Shown here piece by piece: positions 1-9,352 of a stretch of 64,000 bases of DNA. The stretch is from Variovorax sp. PAMC28562 (lineage in GTDB: Bacteria > Pseudomonadota > Gammaproteobacteria > Burkholderiales > Burkholderiaceae_C): NCBI RefSeq assembly GCF_014303735.1, contig NZ_CP060296.1:3989501-4053500 (forward strand), read 5' to 3'. The first letter of the stretch is position 1. Each line of letters opens with the position of its first letter. The position numbers and the translations under genes were made by a program. The notes below the pieces were generated by a model. It saw only the letters and a program-made list of their open reading frames with translations, was not told the DNA's origin and made no database searches.

Positions 1-290
1 TCGACGATGACTACCAGCACGTTGCCGCTCACGTCGATTCGAACGTCCTTGAACAGCCCCAGATCGAACAGTGCTCGAATCGCAGCAGAGCCACGATCGT
101 CGCTGTAGGTGTCGCCGACACGGAGCGGCAACGACGCGAAGATCGTTCCAGGCTCCACGCGTTGCAGGCCTTCGACCCGGATGTCGCGAACCGTGAATGG
201 CTCGACAGCCCATGCGGCTGTTGCAGCCAGTGCACCGGCGACTACCGCTGCCACGCTACGCAAGCGAAAGCGACTGAAGTGTTTGTTCAT
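1..290 (-). CDS. bamA: Outer membrane protein assembly factor BamA, N-terminal part (cut by window edge)
   Basis: BamA is the core of the BAM complex that folds and inserts beta-barrel proteins into the outer membrane. Only the first 96 codons lie in the window. They show a signal peptide (basic MNKHFSRFRLR, a hydrophobic Ala/Val stretch, cleavage near AAWA|VEPF). The start of the first POTRA domain follows, with the typical phrases FTVRDIRVEGLQRVEPGTIF and LGLFKDVRIDV. The start is the ATG at 290. The gene lies directly downstream of rseP, its usual place in this conserved operon. The barrel domain is outside the window. Confidence 0.9.
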   Translation of the reverse strand, partial: MNKHFSRFRLRSVAAVVAGALAATAAWAVEPFTVRDIRVEGLQRVEPGTIFASLPLRVGDTYSDDRGSAAIRALFDLGLFKDVRIDVSGNVLVVIV

Positions 291-328
291 CTGTGAAATG
301 GGCCGGCTCGGAAAGAGACGACCGAAAG

Positions 329-1699
329 TTAACCAAGGAGCCGATTTACGTCGTTGAACAGTGCGATCGACATCATGACGAGAAGCAACGCGACGCCGCC
401 GCGCTGAAAGCGTTCCATCCATGCGTCGGATACGCTTTTGCCTGTCAGGCCCTCCCAAAGATAATACATCAGGTGCCCCCCGTCGAGGACAGGCAAAGGC
501 ATGAGATTCAGCACCCCCAAACTAACGCTGATAAGCGCCAGAAATATGAGGTATTGGGTGAGCCCCATGCTCGCTGATTTGCCTGCGTAGTCAGCGATGG
601 TGAGAGGTCCGCTGAGATTCTTGAGCGACGCCTCACCGATAACCATCTTGCCCATCATGCGCACCGTCAGAGCAGACACTTCCCATGTGCGAACGACGCC
701 GCGCCAGAGGCCCGTGACCGGACCTTGGCGCACAGTCACCATCTCCGGCGGCGCGCCAACGTAGGCGCCGATGCGACCTACTTTGGCGGTGCCTTCGTCG
801 CGAACGTCGGGAACGACATCGATGCTTATCGAGCGCCCGCCGCGCTCGATTGCCCAAACCTGCATTTTCGGCTTGCCGTCATCCACCGAAGAGCGGATGA
901 CCTCGCGCAGTTGCTGCCCGTCCACGATGACCGCCGCACCGATAGATCGCACGAGGTCGCCTTTCTTCAAGCCGGCGCGGTCGCCTGCGCTGCCCACAAC
1001 GACATCACCGATCTCAGGGCGGGTCAGCGGTGCGATGACGCCTATCTTGCGAAACATCTGCGCGTCGGCATCCTTGGCCTCGACGCGGCTGAGTGGCAGC
1101 ACCAGCTCGCGCGCAGGCTTACCACCCTCGTCTGCGATTTCGAGCGTCAAGTCGCGACGATCGAGCGCTGCCCGTGTCATGCGCCAGCGCAAGTCTTCGA
1201 ACGAATCGACCGTGTCGAGCTCGCCGTCGAAGCCGGCACGCGTGATGTGCTCGCCGCCGCGCAGGCCGGCCTGTTCAGCTAAAGATGCTGGCACCGGCCG
1301 TGCCAGCGTCGCCACCGGCTCCTGCACGCCGATCCAGTTAACGACGGTATACAGCGCGACCGCCAGAAGCAAATTTGCAATCGGACCCGCCGCCACGATG
1401 GCCGCGCGCGAACGGAGCGGCTGGACGTTGAAAGCGCGATGCCGCTCTTCAGGCGCCACCACACCTTCGCGCTCGTCCAGCATCTTCACGTAGCCGCCGA
1501 GCGGAAACATACCGATGACGAACTCGGTTTGCTGACCCGGGCGCTGGCTCTTCGGCTGCCACCGGTAGAGCGTCTTTCCAAACCCGACCGAGAAGCGCAA
1601 CACCTTGACGCCGCAGGCCACCGCGACGCGATAGTGGCCGTACTCATGAACAGCGATGAGTACACCCAGCGCGACGATAAAAGCAACGACTGTGAGCAT
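329..1699 (-). CDS. rseP: RIP zinc metalloprotease RseP
   Basis: This is an inner-membrane site-2 protease. In the family it cleaves the anti-sigma factor RseA within the membrane to release the envelope-stress sigma factor, and it also clears signal peptides. The 456-residue protein has the zinc-binding HEYGH at residues 18-22 in the first membrane segment. PDZ domains occupy the middle (two in the family), and a C-terminal membrane helix carries the second metal motif NLMPLPVLDGGH. Length and motif order are normal for proteobacteria. It lies between dxr and bamA on the same strand, the classical arrangement, so co-transcription is expected. Confidence 0.96.
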   Translation of the reverse strand: MLTVVAFIVALGVLIAVHEYGHYRVAVACGVKVLRFSVGFGKTLYRWQPKSQRPGQQTEFVIGMFPLGGYVKMLDEREGVVAPEERHRAFNVQPLRSRAAIVAAGPIANLLLAVALYTVVNWIGVQEPVATLARPVPASLAEQAGLRGGEHITRAGFDGELDTVDSFEDLRWRMTRAALDRRDLTLEIADEGGKPARELVLPLSRVEAKDADAQMFRKIGVIAPLTRPEIGDVVVGSAGDRAGLKKGDLVRSIGAAVIVDGQQLREVIRSSVDDGKPKMQVWAIERGGRSISIDVVPDVRDEGTAKVGRIGAYVGAPPEMVTVRQGPVTGLWRGVVRTWEVSALTVRMMGKMVIGEASLKNLSGPLTIADYAGKSASMGLTQYLIFLALISVSLGVLNLMPLPVLDGGHLMYYLWEGLTGKSVSDAWMERFQRGGVALLLVMMSIALFNDVNRLLG

Positions 1700-1722
1700 C
1701 GGAATTCTCTCTGTTTGAAACG

Positions 1723-2913
1723 TCAGGCCGCGGCGAATCGTAGCGCGGCGGCGTTGGCAGCCCGTCGCGCTACCGCGTCGAGCGCCAGCAGATCGGCGAG
1801 CGACGACGGTTTGGAGGAAGCAACCACCTCCAAAGTTTCCACGTTCACTGCGTGTATGAGGTCGAAGCGCAGACGTCGATCCAGGAAAGCTTGAACGGCA
1901 ACTTCATTGGCCGCGTTCAGTACGGCCGTCGTGCCCGGCGCAGCGCGCAATGCCTGCCATGCCAGATCGAGACCTGGGAAAAGCGCCGCATCAGGCGTCT
2001 CGAACGTCAAGGCACCCATCGCCCGGAAGTCGAGCCGCGCCGCACCGCTCTCGATGCGCTCAGGCCATGCAAGGCCAACGGCGATGGGCACGCGCATGTC
2101 GGGCGTGCCCAATTGCGCGACGACCGATGCATCGGTGAACTGCACCATCGAATGCACCACGCTCTGAGGGTGGATAACCACCTCGATCTGTTCGGGCAAA
2201 ACACCGAACAGATGACGCGCTTCGATGACCTCGAGCGCCTTGTTCATCATCGTCGCGGAGTCGACCGAGATCTTGCGGCCCATCACCCAGTTGGGATGGG
2301 CACAGGCTTGCTCCGGCGTGACCTGGCTCAAGCTGCCGGCCGCGCGTGTGCGGAACGGACCACCCGAAGCGGTGAGGATGATCTTGTCGATGCGTCGACC
2401 CCAGGTCGCCGGGTCTTCAGGCAGTGATTGGAAAATGGCCGAATGCTCGCTGTCGATCGGCAGCAATGTCGCGCCTCCCTCGCGCACGGTGTGCATGAAG
2501 AGTTCGCCGCCGACCACGAGCGCTTCCTTGTTGGCCAGCAATAGCCGCTTGCCGGCGCGCGCAGCAGCAAGGCAAGCGCCAAGCCCCGCCGCGCCCACGA
2601 TGGCGGCCATGACTGCGTCTACTTCGTCGTGCGAGGCTATCGCTTCGATTGCGTCCGGCGCCGTCAGCACGCGCGTGGCACTGCCGTTTTGCTTCAGCTT
2701 GTCGGCCAGCAGGTCAGCGTGTGGCGCGCTGACCATCACAGCGAAGCGCGGCTTGAAACGCATGCATTGGGCGAGCAGTTCGTCGACCTTTGTCGCGGCC
2801 GACAACGCGAAAACCTCGAAGCGATCGAGATGGCGCGAAATCACATCGAGCGTGTTGACGCCGACCGAACCGGTCGAGCCCAACACGGTGATGCGCTGCT
2901 TAAGCGTATTCAC
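1723..2913 (-). CDS. dxr: 1-deoxy-D-xylulose 5-phosphate reductoisomerase
   Basis: Dxr (IspC) converts 1-deoxy-D-xylulose 5-phosphate to 2-C-methyl-D-erythritol 4-phosphate with NADPH, the first committed step of the MEP isoprenoid pathway. The 396 residues show the nucleotide-binding start [11 protein letters not shown], then [11 protein letters not shown], the metal/substrate motif [15 protein letters not shown], and the [17 protein letters not shown] block. The start is a GTG at 2913, which overlaps the end of cdsA by 14 bases, so translation is probably coupled. The later MEP genes ispD and ispF lie elsewhere in this window (25.2-26.5 kb). Confidence 0.96.
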   Translation of the reverse strand: MNTLKQRITVLGSTGSVGVNTLDVISRHLDRFEVFALSAATKVDELLAQCMRFKPRFAVMVSAPHADLLADKLKQNGSATRVLTAPDAIEAIASHDEVDAVMAAIVGAAGLGACLAAARAGKRLLLANKEALVVGGELFMHTVREGGATLLPIDSEHSAIFQSLPEDPATWGRRIDKIILTASGGPFRTRAAGSLSQVTPEQACAHPNWVMGRKISVDSATMMNKALEVIEARHLFGVLPEQIEVVIHPQSVVHSMVQFTDASVVAQLGTPDMRVPIAVGLAWPERIESGAARLDFRAMGALTFETPDAALFPGLDLAWQALRAAPGTTAVLNAANEVAVQAFLDRRLRFDLIHAVNVETLEVVASSKPSSLADLLALDAVARRAANAAALRFAAA

Positions 2914-3784
2914 AGAATGACCACAACATCATCGCGATCGGCAAAGCCGGAAGCAGTGCGTCGACCCGATCGAGCACCCCTCCATGGCCGGGCAGCAGAT
3001 TGCTGCTGTCTTTGGCGCCAGCGCTGCGCTTGATGAGCGACTCGACAAGATCGCCGACCACGCTCATCGCCGCCATGAACACCACGCCGATCAGCAGCAA
3101 CCACCAGCCCCGTTGCGCCAGCCGCGTGTAGAGGCTCGCAACCGTTGCCTGCGCCGACGCGTCGGCCCAAACCCACGCAAGCGCCAGCACCAGAACACCG
3201 GCCATACCGCCCCAAACCCCTTCCCAACTCTTGCCTGGACTGATCGACGGTGCCAGTTTGTTGCGCGTGAATTTGAGGCCAAAGGCGCGTCCGGCGAAAT
3301 AAGCGAACACGTCGGCCACCCACACAAGCAGCAAGATCGACAGCAAAAAATTAATGCCGATCATGCGAGCCTGCACTGCGGCCATCCACGCCACCCACAA
3401 CGCCAGCAAGCCGCCCACCACGCGCAGCGGTTTGGGAATGCGCGGCCAGCCGGGCACTGCGGCACGCAGCAAAAAGGCCCCGCCCAACACCCAGGCCGCA
3501 CTGGCGATGATCCACACGATGGAAAGCGACTGATTGGAAAGCGACTGATCTAGCAAACCTAGCGCCCAGGACAAAAGGCAAAGACAAAGGATCTCGGCCC
3601 CGAAAAGCAGCGAGATGCCCTGCCCGTAGCCATTTAGCTTGCCCCACTCCCAACCCGCCGCGGCAATCAACGCCAGCATCACACAGGCGAAAGGAATGGG
3701 AACGGTGCCGTTGGAAGGATAGAAGAGAGCCGGCAACAAGATCGCCAGAAGGACGATCGCCGTGATGATTCTTTGCTTGAGCAT
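2900..3784 (-). CDS. cdsA: Phosphatidate cytidylyltransferase
   Basis: CdsA makes CDP-diacylglycerol from phosphatidic acid and CTP in the inner membrane, the branch point for phospholipid head groups. The 294-residue protein is strongly hydrophobic with about eight membrane segments. It ends with the family signature region: [20 protein letters not shown] followed by [14 protein letters not shown], which carries the conserved acidic and Lys-Asp residues. It sits between uppS and dxr and overlaps dxr at its 3' end. Confidence 0.95.
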   Translation of the reverse strand: MLKQRIITAIVLLAILLPALFYPSNGTVPIPFACVMLALIAAAGWEWGKLNGYGQGISLLFGAEILCLCLLSWALGLLDQSLSNQSLSIVWIIASAAWVLGGAFLLRAAVPGWPRIPKPLRVVGGLLALWVAWMAAVQARMIGINFLLSILLLVWVADVFAYFAGRAFGLKFTRNKLAPSISPGKSWEGVWGGMAGVLVLALAWVWADASAQATVASLYTRLAQRGWWLLLIGVVFMAAMSVVGDLVESLIKRSAGAKDSSNLLPGHGGVLDRVDALLPALPIAMMLWSFCEYA

Positions 3785-3799
3785 TTGACCTAAGTTGCG

Positions 3800-4534
3800 T
3801 CAGGCCGGCTGTCTGGCGCGCTCGGCGCCCGACGAAAGCTGCGCAGAGGTCTTTCCGAAACGACGCTCGCGACGCTGGAAGGCACCGATCGCCTCATCCA
3901 GCGCGGCCTCGTCGAACTCCGGCCAGAGCTTGTCGCTGAAGAACAGCTCCGCATAAGCGCTCTGCCAAAGCAGGAAGTTCGACAACCGCTGCTCTCCACC
4001 GGTGCGAATAAAAAGATCGGGGTCCGACACATGGGAAAGCGCCATCTCGCGGTCGAGGCTGACTTCGGTGATCGGATCGCCGCGCTCGGCCAATGCAGCT
4101 GCGGCACGGGCGATGTCCCATCGACCACCGTAGTTGAAGCACACGTTGAAAATGAGGTGCGTGTTGTGCGCCGTCGCTGCCTCGGCCTGCACCAATCCAG
4201 CAGATATCTTTTCGGACAGACCGCCACGCTCACCGACGAAATGCAAACGCACACCGTCTTTGCTCAGTCGGGGCACTTCACGCGTCAATGCACCCACCAT
4301 CAGGTCCATAAGGCCCGAGACTTCCTCGACTGGACGATTCCAGTTCTCGGAAGAAAACGCGAACACAGTCAGGACGCCGACACCACGATCAACGCAGGCC
4401 TTGACGCAGCGACGGAGCGATTCGACACCCTGCTTATGACCGGCAACACGCGGCAAAAACCGTCGCGTGGCCCAGCGGCCATTGCCATCCATGACAATGG
4501 CTATGTGATTGGGCACGGCAGGTGTTTGCCCCAT
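3800..4534 (-). CDS. uppS: Isoprenyl transferase (undecaprenyl diphosphate synthase)
   Basis: This cis-prenyltransferase builds undecaprenyl diphosphate, the lipid carrier for peptidoglycan and O-antigen synthesis. The 244-residue protein opens with HIAIVMDGNGRWATRR, in which Asp16 is the catalytic aspartate. It contains VFAFSSENWNRP and the C-terminal block DLFIRTGGEQRLSNFLLWQ and AYAELFF that closes the active site. It begins one base after the frr stop codon and ends 15 bases before cdsA, so it belongs to the same transcript. The product feeds on the isoprenoid pathway of neighbouring dxr. Confidence 0.96.
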   Translation of the reverse strand: MGQTPAVPNHIAIVMDGNGRWATRRFLPRVAGHKQGVESLRRCVKACVDRGVGVLTVFAFSSENWNRPVEEVSGLMDLMVGALTREVPRLSKDGVRLHFVGERGGLSEKISAGLVQAEAATAHNTHLIFNVCFNYGGRWDIARAAAALAERGDPITEVSLDREMALSHVSDPDLFIRTGGEQRLSNFLLWQSAYAELFFSDKLWPEFDEAALDEAIGAFQRRERRFGKTSAQLSSGAERARQPA

Positions 4535-4535
4535 G

Positions 4536-5096
4536 CTAGACGGCCATGATCTCCGCCTCTTTGGCGGCGACGAGGCGGTCGACTTCCGAGATATGACGGT
4601 CGGTCACTTTCTGGATTTCAGCCTCGGCACGCTTTTGGTCATCTTCCGAAGCCAGCTTGTCTTTCACGAGTTTCTTTACCGATTCGTTGGCATCGCGTCG
4701 GAGATTGCGCGTAGCGATCTTGGCGCTCTCGCCCTCGTTGCGGACCAGTTTGGTCATCTCGCGCCGACGCTCTTCGCTCATGGCTGGCAACGGCACACGA
4801 ATGAGGTCGCCCATCGACGCCGGGTTGAGCCCCAGATCGCTTTCGCGAATCGCCTTTTCGATCTTGGCGCCCATGCCTTTTTCCCAAGGCTGGACGCTGA
4901 TCGTGCGCGAGTCGAGCACCGAGACATTGGCGACCTGGCTCAGCGGCACCGACGATCCGTAGTAGTCGACGTGGATCGAATCGAGCAACGCCGAGTTGGC
5001 GCGGCCGGTGCGGATCTTGGTGAGGTTGTTCTGGAATGCGGCGAGCGACTGGTTCATCTTGACGTCGGTCGCACTGCGAATGTCTGCAATGGTCAT
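4536..5096 (-). CDS. frr: Ribosome recycling factor
   Basis: RRF works with EF-G to split the post-termination ribosome. The 186-residue length matches the family exactly. Conserved features include the start region [21 protein letters not shown], the [15 protein letters not shown] segment, and the C-terminal helices with [17 protein letters not shown]. An AGGAG Shine-Dalgarno sequence lies about nine bases before the ATG at 5096. It sits between pyrH and uppS in the conserved order. Confidence 0.97.
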   Translation of the reverse strand: MTIADIRSATDVKMNQSLAAFQNNLTKIRTGRANSALLDSIHVDYYGSSVPLSQVANVSVLDSRTISVQPWEKGMGAKIEKAIRESDLGLNPASMGDLIRVPLPAMSEERRREMTKLVRNEGESAKIATRNLRRDANESVKKLVKDKLASEDDQKRAEAEIQKVTDRHISEVDRLVAAKEAEIMAV

Positions 5097-5109
5097 CTAT
5101 AAGTACTCC

Positions 5110-5832
5110 TCAAGCGTGCACCAAAGTGCCTTCGTCTTCACCCAGCACGACGCGTTTGAGCGCACCGTTCTTGAAGATCGAAAACACCTTGATCGGCAGC
5201 TTTTGATCCCGGCACAGCGCAAATGCCGTGGCGTCCATGATCCCGAGATTGCGCGAAATCGCCTCGTCGAAGGTCAGGCTCGTGTAGCGAGTCGCGTTCG
5301 GGTCTTTCTTGGGGTCAGCGCTGTACACGCCGTCCACCTTTGTCGCCTTCAGCACCAATTCGGCGCCGATCTCGGCACCGCGCAACGCGGCAGCCGTGTC
5401 GGTCGTAAAAAATGGGTTGCCGGTACCGGCAGCGAAGATGACGACCTTGCCCTCTTCGAGGTACTGAAGCGCCTTTGGCCGCACGTAAGGCTCGACCACC
5501 TGCTCAATGGCGATGGCCGACATCACGCGGGCCACGAGCCCCTGCTTGTTCATGGCGTCGGCAAGTGCCAGTGCGTTCATGACAGTGGCGAGCATGCCCA
5601 TGTAGTCGGCAGTGGCCCGGTCCATTCCGACCGAACCGCCGGCCACGCCGCGAAAAATGTTGCCGCCCCCGATCACGACCGCCAGTTCGACGCCCATGTT
5701 GACCACCTCAGCCACCTCTTCGACCATGCGGACGATGGTCGCGCGATTGATGCCGAAAGCGTCGTCGCCCATAAGCGCCTCCCCGGACAGCTTCAACAAG
5801 ATTCGCTTGTGGGCTGGGCGGGGTTCGGACAT
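5110..5832 (-). CDS. pyrH: Uridylate kinase (UMP kinase)
   Basis: PyrH phosphorylates UMP to UDP in pyrimidine nucleotide synthesis and belongs to the amino-acid-kinase fold. Visible motifs are [13 protein letters not shown] near the N-terminus, [11 protein letters not shown], the [21 protein letters not shown] block, [18 protein letters not shown] and [10 protein letters not shown]. Two ATGs are available, at 5838 and 5832. An AAGGA sequence sits only about three bases before the first but about eight before the second, so the second is chosen, giving 240 residues. It lies in the conserved tsf-pyrH-frr order. Confidence 0.96.
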   Translation of the reverse strand: MSEPRPAHKRILLKLSGEALMGDDAFGINRATIVRMVEEVAEVVNMGVELAVVIGGGNIFRGVAGGSVGMDRATADYMGMLATVMNALALADAMNKQGLVARVMSAIAIEQVVEPYVRPKALQYLEEGKVVIFAAGTGNPFFTTDTAAALRGAEIGAELVLKATKVDGVYSADPKKDPNATRYTSLTFDEAISRNLGIMDATAFALCRDQKLPIKVFSIFKNGALKRVVLGEDEGTLVHA

Positions 5833-5876
5833 GGGCATTTTCCTTCGGTGTTTGCGGGGCGAGTGTAGAGCGGGAA

Positions 5877-6800
5877 TTACGCCGCCGCCTTGGCTGCGGC
5901 CACTTGGGCAGCAACTTCTGCGGCAAAGTCATCGACCTTTTTCTCGATACCCTCGCCGACCACGTAAAGGGTGAAGCCCTTGACGCTCGTACTAGCGGCC
6001 TTGAGCATGGCTTCGACAGTCTGCTTGTCGTTCTTCACGAAGGCCTGGTTGTGCAGCGAAACCTCTTTCAGGTATTTCTGCACGCCGCCTTCGATGCGCT
6101 TGGCGACAATGTCCGCCGGCTGGGTTTTCTTGCCCTCGGCTTCAGCGGTCTTGCGGTCTTCCTCAGCTTTGCCGGCAGCCACAGCGCGCTCTTTTTCGAT
6201 GAGTTCCGCAGGCACATCGGTGCTCGAAATAGACACGGGTTTCATCGCTGCAATATGCATTGCCACGTCTTTGGCTGCAGTGTCGTCACCTTCGAACTCG
6301 ACCATTACGCCAATGCGCGTGCCGTGCAGGTACGACGCCAGCTTGCCGTTGCCAGCAAAATGCTTGAAGCGGCGAAAACTCATGTTCTCGCCGATCTTCC
6401 CGATCAGGCCCCGGCGCACGTCTTCGAGCGTCGGGCCAAAGCCATCTTGCTCATACGAAAGCGCGCCAAGTCCAGCAATATCGGCCGGGCTGTGTTTCGC
6501 CACGAGCATCGCGGCGGCGTTGGCAAAAGCCAGGAAGCTGTCGTTCTTGGTAACGAAGTCGGTTTCGCAATTTATTTCGATCATGCCGCCCGCATCGCCA
6601 TCGACAAACGCCGTGACCACGCCTTCGGCGGTGATACGGCCCGACGCCTTGCCGGCCTTGTTGCCGAGCTTGATGCGCAGCAACTCTTCGGCCTTTTCCA
6701 TGTTGCCCTCGGCCTCCGTCAGGGCCTTTTTGCATTCCATCATCGGCGCGTCGGTCTTTGCGCGCAGTTCGCCGACCATGCTTGCGGTGATTGCAGCCAT
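5877..6800 (-). CDS. tsf: Translation elongation factor Ts
   Basis: EF-Ts is the nucleotide exchange factor that recycles EF-Tu-GDP. The 307-residue protein has the N-terminal UBA-like helices ([19 protein letters not shown]), the signature [29 protein letters not shown], and the long coiled-coil/C-terminal region. A GGAG sequence is placed eight bases before the ATG. It follows rpsB on the same strand, but an intrinsic terminator lies between them (6833-6860). EF-Ts made from the rpsB promoter would therefore depend on read-through. Confidence 0.97.
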   Translation of the reverse strand: MAAITASMVGELRAKTDAPMMECKKALTEAEGNMEKAEELLRIKLGNKAGKASGRITAEGVVTAFVDGDAGGMIEINCETDFVTKNDSFLAFANAAAMLVAKHSPADIAGLGALSYEQDGFGPTLEDVRRGLIGKIGENMSFRRFKHFAGNGKLASYLHGTRIGVMVEFEGDDTAAKDVAMHIAAMKPVSISSTDVPAELIEKERAVAAGKAEEDRKTAEAEGKKTQPADIVAKRIEGGVQKYLKEVSLHNQAFVKNDKQTVEAMLKAASTSVKGFTLYVVGEGIEKKVDDFAAEVAAQVAAAKAAA

Positions 6801-6832
6801 TTTTCTATCTCCGTAACTTCAAAAATCAGTAT

Positions 6833-6860
6833 AAAAAAAAGGGGCAACGAAGCCCCTTCT
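6833..6860 (-). terminator. Intrinsic terminator/attenuator between rpsB and tsf
   Basis: Read on the minus strand, AAGGGGC (6858-6852) pairs with GCCCCTT (6845-6839) around a six-base loop. An uninterrupted run of eight T follows (6840-6833). This is a textbook Rho-independent terminator placed just after the rpsB stop codon. A partial terminator at this position is known in other proteobacteria and lowers transcription into tsf. Confidence 0.85.
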
Positions 6861-6881
6861 TCAGGCTCGCGAGAGCGTGGA

Positions 6882-7640
6882 TCAGGCCGAAGCACCTTCT
6901 TCGACTTCGACGAATTCGTCGCTGCCGCCGCCTTCGGCGATGGCCTTGACGACGTCACCGGCGGCGTTGTTGCGGCCTTCGATGATCGCGTCGGCGATGC
7001 CACGGGCGTACAACAAGACGGCCTTCGAAGAGTCGTCGTTACCAGGAATCACGTAGTCGATGCCTTCAGGCGAATGGTTGGAGTCGACCACACCGATCAT
7101 CGGAATGCCGAGCTTCTTGGCCTCAAGCACTGCAATCTTGTGGAAACCCACGTCGATCACGAAGATGGCATCGGGCAGAGCGGCCATGTCCTGGATGCCA
7201 CCGATATCCTTCTCGAGCTTGGCGATTTCACGTGAAAAGGTCAGCTGCTCTTTCTTGCTCAGGCTTTCAAGGCCAACTTCTTGCTGCGCCTTCATATCCT
7301 TCAAGCGCTTGATCGACGTCTTGACGGTCTTGAAGTTGGTCAGCATACCGCCGAGCCAGCGCGTGTCCACAAAAGGAACGCCGGCGCGGCGAGCTTCCGA
7401 AGCCACAATTTCACGGGCCTGGCGCTTGGTGCCGACCATCAAAATCGTGCCGCGGTTGGCGGTGAGTTGCTTGGCGTACTTCATCGCGTCCTGGAACATC
7501 GGGAGCGACTTTTCCAGGTTGATGATGTGAATCTTGTTGCGATGGCCGAAGATGAACGGGGCCATCTTGGGGTTCCAGAAGCGGGTTTGGTGACCGAAAT
7601 GGACACCGGCTTCCAGCATTTCGCGCATGGTGGTCGACAT
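6882..7640 (-). CDS. rpsB: 30S ribosomal protein S2
   Basis: This is a small-subunit ribosomal protein. The 252-residue product begins [20 protein letters not shown] and contains [48 protein letters not shown] and [21 protein letters not shown], all diagnostic of S2. A longer open frame reaches 7715, but the ATG at 7640 is preceded by GGAG at the right distance and matches the family N-terminus. It is the first gene of the operon that runs leftward to bamA. Confidence 0.97.
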   Translation of the reverse strand: MSTTMREMLEAGVHFGHQTRFWNPKMAPFIFGHRNKIHIINLEKSLPMFQDAMKYAKQLTANRGTILMVGTKRQAREIVASEARRAGVPFVDTRWLGGMLTNFKTVKTSIKRLKDMKAQQEVGLESLSKKEQLTFSREIAKLEKDIGGIQDMAALPDAIFVIDVGFHKIAVLEAKKLGIPMIGVVDSNHSPEGIDYVIPGNDDSSKAVLLYARGIADAIIEGRNNAAGDVVKAIAEGGGSDEFVEVEEGASA

Positions 7641-7941
7641 AGAAATAACTCCAAAGGTTGGGTCTAAAATCCAGCCCGTTTTGAGTCTGTTTCGAACATC
7701 TTCGGAACAGGACACAACACCTTGATTGGGCTGGTTTGCGGATGCGTTTCAACAGGCACAGTAACAAGTAACTTGGGAGGAATTTGCCAGAAAGCAAGTT
7801 CACCAAACATCGTCACCGCATGACCAGCGAAACCCTACGAGTATAGCACTGCCCGCTCTCGTTTTACCTCCGTCACTCCTCCTTGTCGCGTCCCGCTTCG
7901 CGCTCCTGCCCACCCCTTCCGCGCTTACGCTTTTAATCCCC
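7641..7941. promoter_or_regulatory. Divergent intergenic region with rpsB promoter and about 190-base leader
   Basis: No convincing gene lies here. On the minus strand an extended -10 element (TGC followed by TATACT, plus-strand AGTATA at 7840-7845) would start transcription near 7833. No good -35 is visible. The predicted untranslated leader of rpsB is about 190 bases, which leaves room for control by S2 as in other bacteria, though no known leader motif was recognised. The amidase at 7942 would be read from the other side. No clear Shine-Dalgarno sequence was seen before it. Confidence 0.45.
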
Positions 7942-9267
7942 ATGAACGACCTCCAAGCCACACGCTTTGCACTGCTCGCGGGCCAGACCGATGCGGCCAC
8001 AGCCATGGAGGAAGCGATCCTCATCGCCGCGTCTGCGGCATGCGCCCATGCCTTCACCCGCACCATGTTTGATGAAGCGCGATCCGCGGCTGCCCTTGCG
8101 CCCTCGCAAAGTCCTTTGAGCGGGTTCGCGTTTTCAGCCAAAGACCTGTTCGACATTGCCGGCCAGCCGACCCCCGCCGGATCGGTCGTGCTCGCACATT
8201 CAACGGCGGCCAGGGCCGACGCGACCGCCGTTACCCGCCTGCGTCAGGCCGGCGGCATCAATATCGGTCGGACCAACATGACGGAGTTCGCTTTCTCGGG
8301 CGTCGGCGTCAATCCGCACTACGGCACGCCGGCCAACGCATGCGACACGGCCACGCCGCGCATTCCGGGTGGCTCGTCGTCCGGCGCCGCGGTGTCCGTC
8401 GCGACCGGCGCGGTCTTCATCGGACTGGGCTCCGACACGGGCGGCTCGATCCGAATTCCGGCCGCTCTGAATGGCATCGTCGGCTTCAAGAGCTCGGCAC
8501 GGCTGGTGCCGACCGATGGCGCAGTGCCGCTCTCCACCACGCTCGATACGGTCTGCGCGATGACGCGATCGGTGCGCGACGCGGTCACTGCGCACGAAAT
8601 TCTGGCAGCACGACGCGTCGTCGCTGGCACGGCATCGCTTTCGGCTTACCGACTCGCCGTCGTGAAGAACGTTTTTCTCGACGGCCTAGAGCCGACCGTG
8701 GCCATCGCTTTCGACCGAGGTCTCAAGTCTCTGCGAGCTGCCGGTGCGTATATCCAGGAGATTGAACTGCCCGAGCTGGCCGAACTCGCCAACCTCAACG
8801 CGACCGGGGGTTTTTCGGCCCCCGAGGCTTATGCGTGGCACCGGTTGTTGCTGGAGCGCAGCGGTGCCGGCTACGACTCTCGTGTTGCACAGCGCATCCT
8901 GAAGGGTGCTGCCATGACGGCTTACCAGTACATCGATCTGGTTGCCGCGCGCCGGGACTGGATTACTCGCGTCGAGCGCAGCCTCGCGCCCTTCGATGCT
9001 GTGCTGTCACCGACGGTGCCGATCACGGCGCCCACGATCGAGAGTGTGGCGCCGGGCGAAGAACGCGACGACATGTTCTTCCGCATAAACAGCCTGCTCT
9101 TGCGCAACCCGTCGATCGTCAACATGCTCGATGGTTGCGCCATTTCACTCCCTTGCCACGCAAAGGGCGAGCTACCCGTTGGCCTCATGATCTGGCACGG
9201 CGCCCTGCACGATGACGCGGTGCTTGCCATCGCTTTGCAAATCGAGCGGACACTACAAGAACGGTAG
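7942..9267 (+). CDS. Amidase signature family protein
   Basis: This is a serine hydrolase of the amidase signature family, which cleaves amide bonds (relatives include GatA, AtzF and aryl/aliphatic amidases). The 441-residue protein has the Ser-cis-Ser-Lys catalytic set: Lys67 in FSAKDLFDIAGQPT, the PGGSSSGAAVSVATG loop (Ser145-147), and the nucleophile Ser169 in GLGSDTGGSIRIPAALNGIVGFK. The substrate cannot be told from the sequence. It is not GatA of a GatCAB operon, because gatB and gatC are absent. It stands upstream of a DadA-like dehydrogenase, possibly sharing a role in amino-compound catabolism. Confidence 0.88.
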   Translation: MNDLQATRFALLAGQTDAATAMEEAILIAASAACAHAFTRTMFDEARSAAALAPSQSPLSGFAFSAKDLFDIAGQPTPAGSVVLAHSTAARADATAVTRLRQAGGINIGRTNMTEFAFSGVGVNPHYGTPANACDTATPRIPGGSSSGAAVSVATGAVFIGLGSDTGGSIRIPAALNGIVGFKSSARLVPTDGAVPLSTTLDTVCAMTRSVRDAVTAHEILAARRVVAGTASLSAYRLAVVKNVFLDGLEPTVAIAFDRGLKSLRAAGAYIQEIELPELAELANLNATGGFSAPEAYAWHRLLLERSGAGYDSRVAQRILKGAAMTAYQYIDLVAARRDWITRVERSLAPFDAVLSPTVPITAPTIESVAPGEERDDMFFRINSLLLRNPSIVNMLDGCAISLPCHAKGELPVGLMIWHGALHDDAVLAIALQIERTLQER

Positions 9268-9352
9268 CTTGCCAGGACATTTGCTTCTCGCGGCTTTCAA
9301 ACGCTGTCTTGCACAGGCAAGCAGCGGACCCCTCATTGATTAAAGAGTTCGA

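Noticed and set aside
7641..7715. Extended N-terminus of ribosomal protein S2
   Set aside because: The additional 25 residues are not like S2, and a good ribosome site precedes the internal ATG at 7640.
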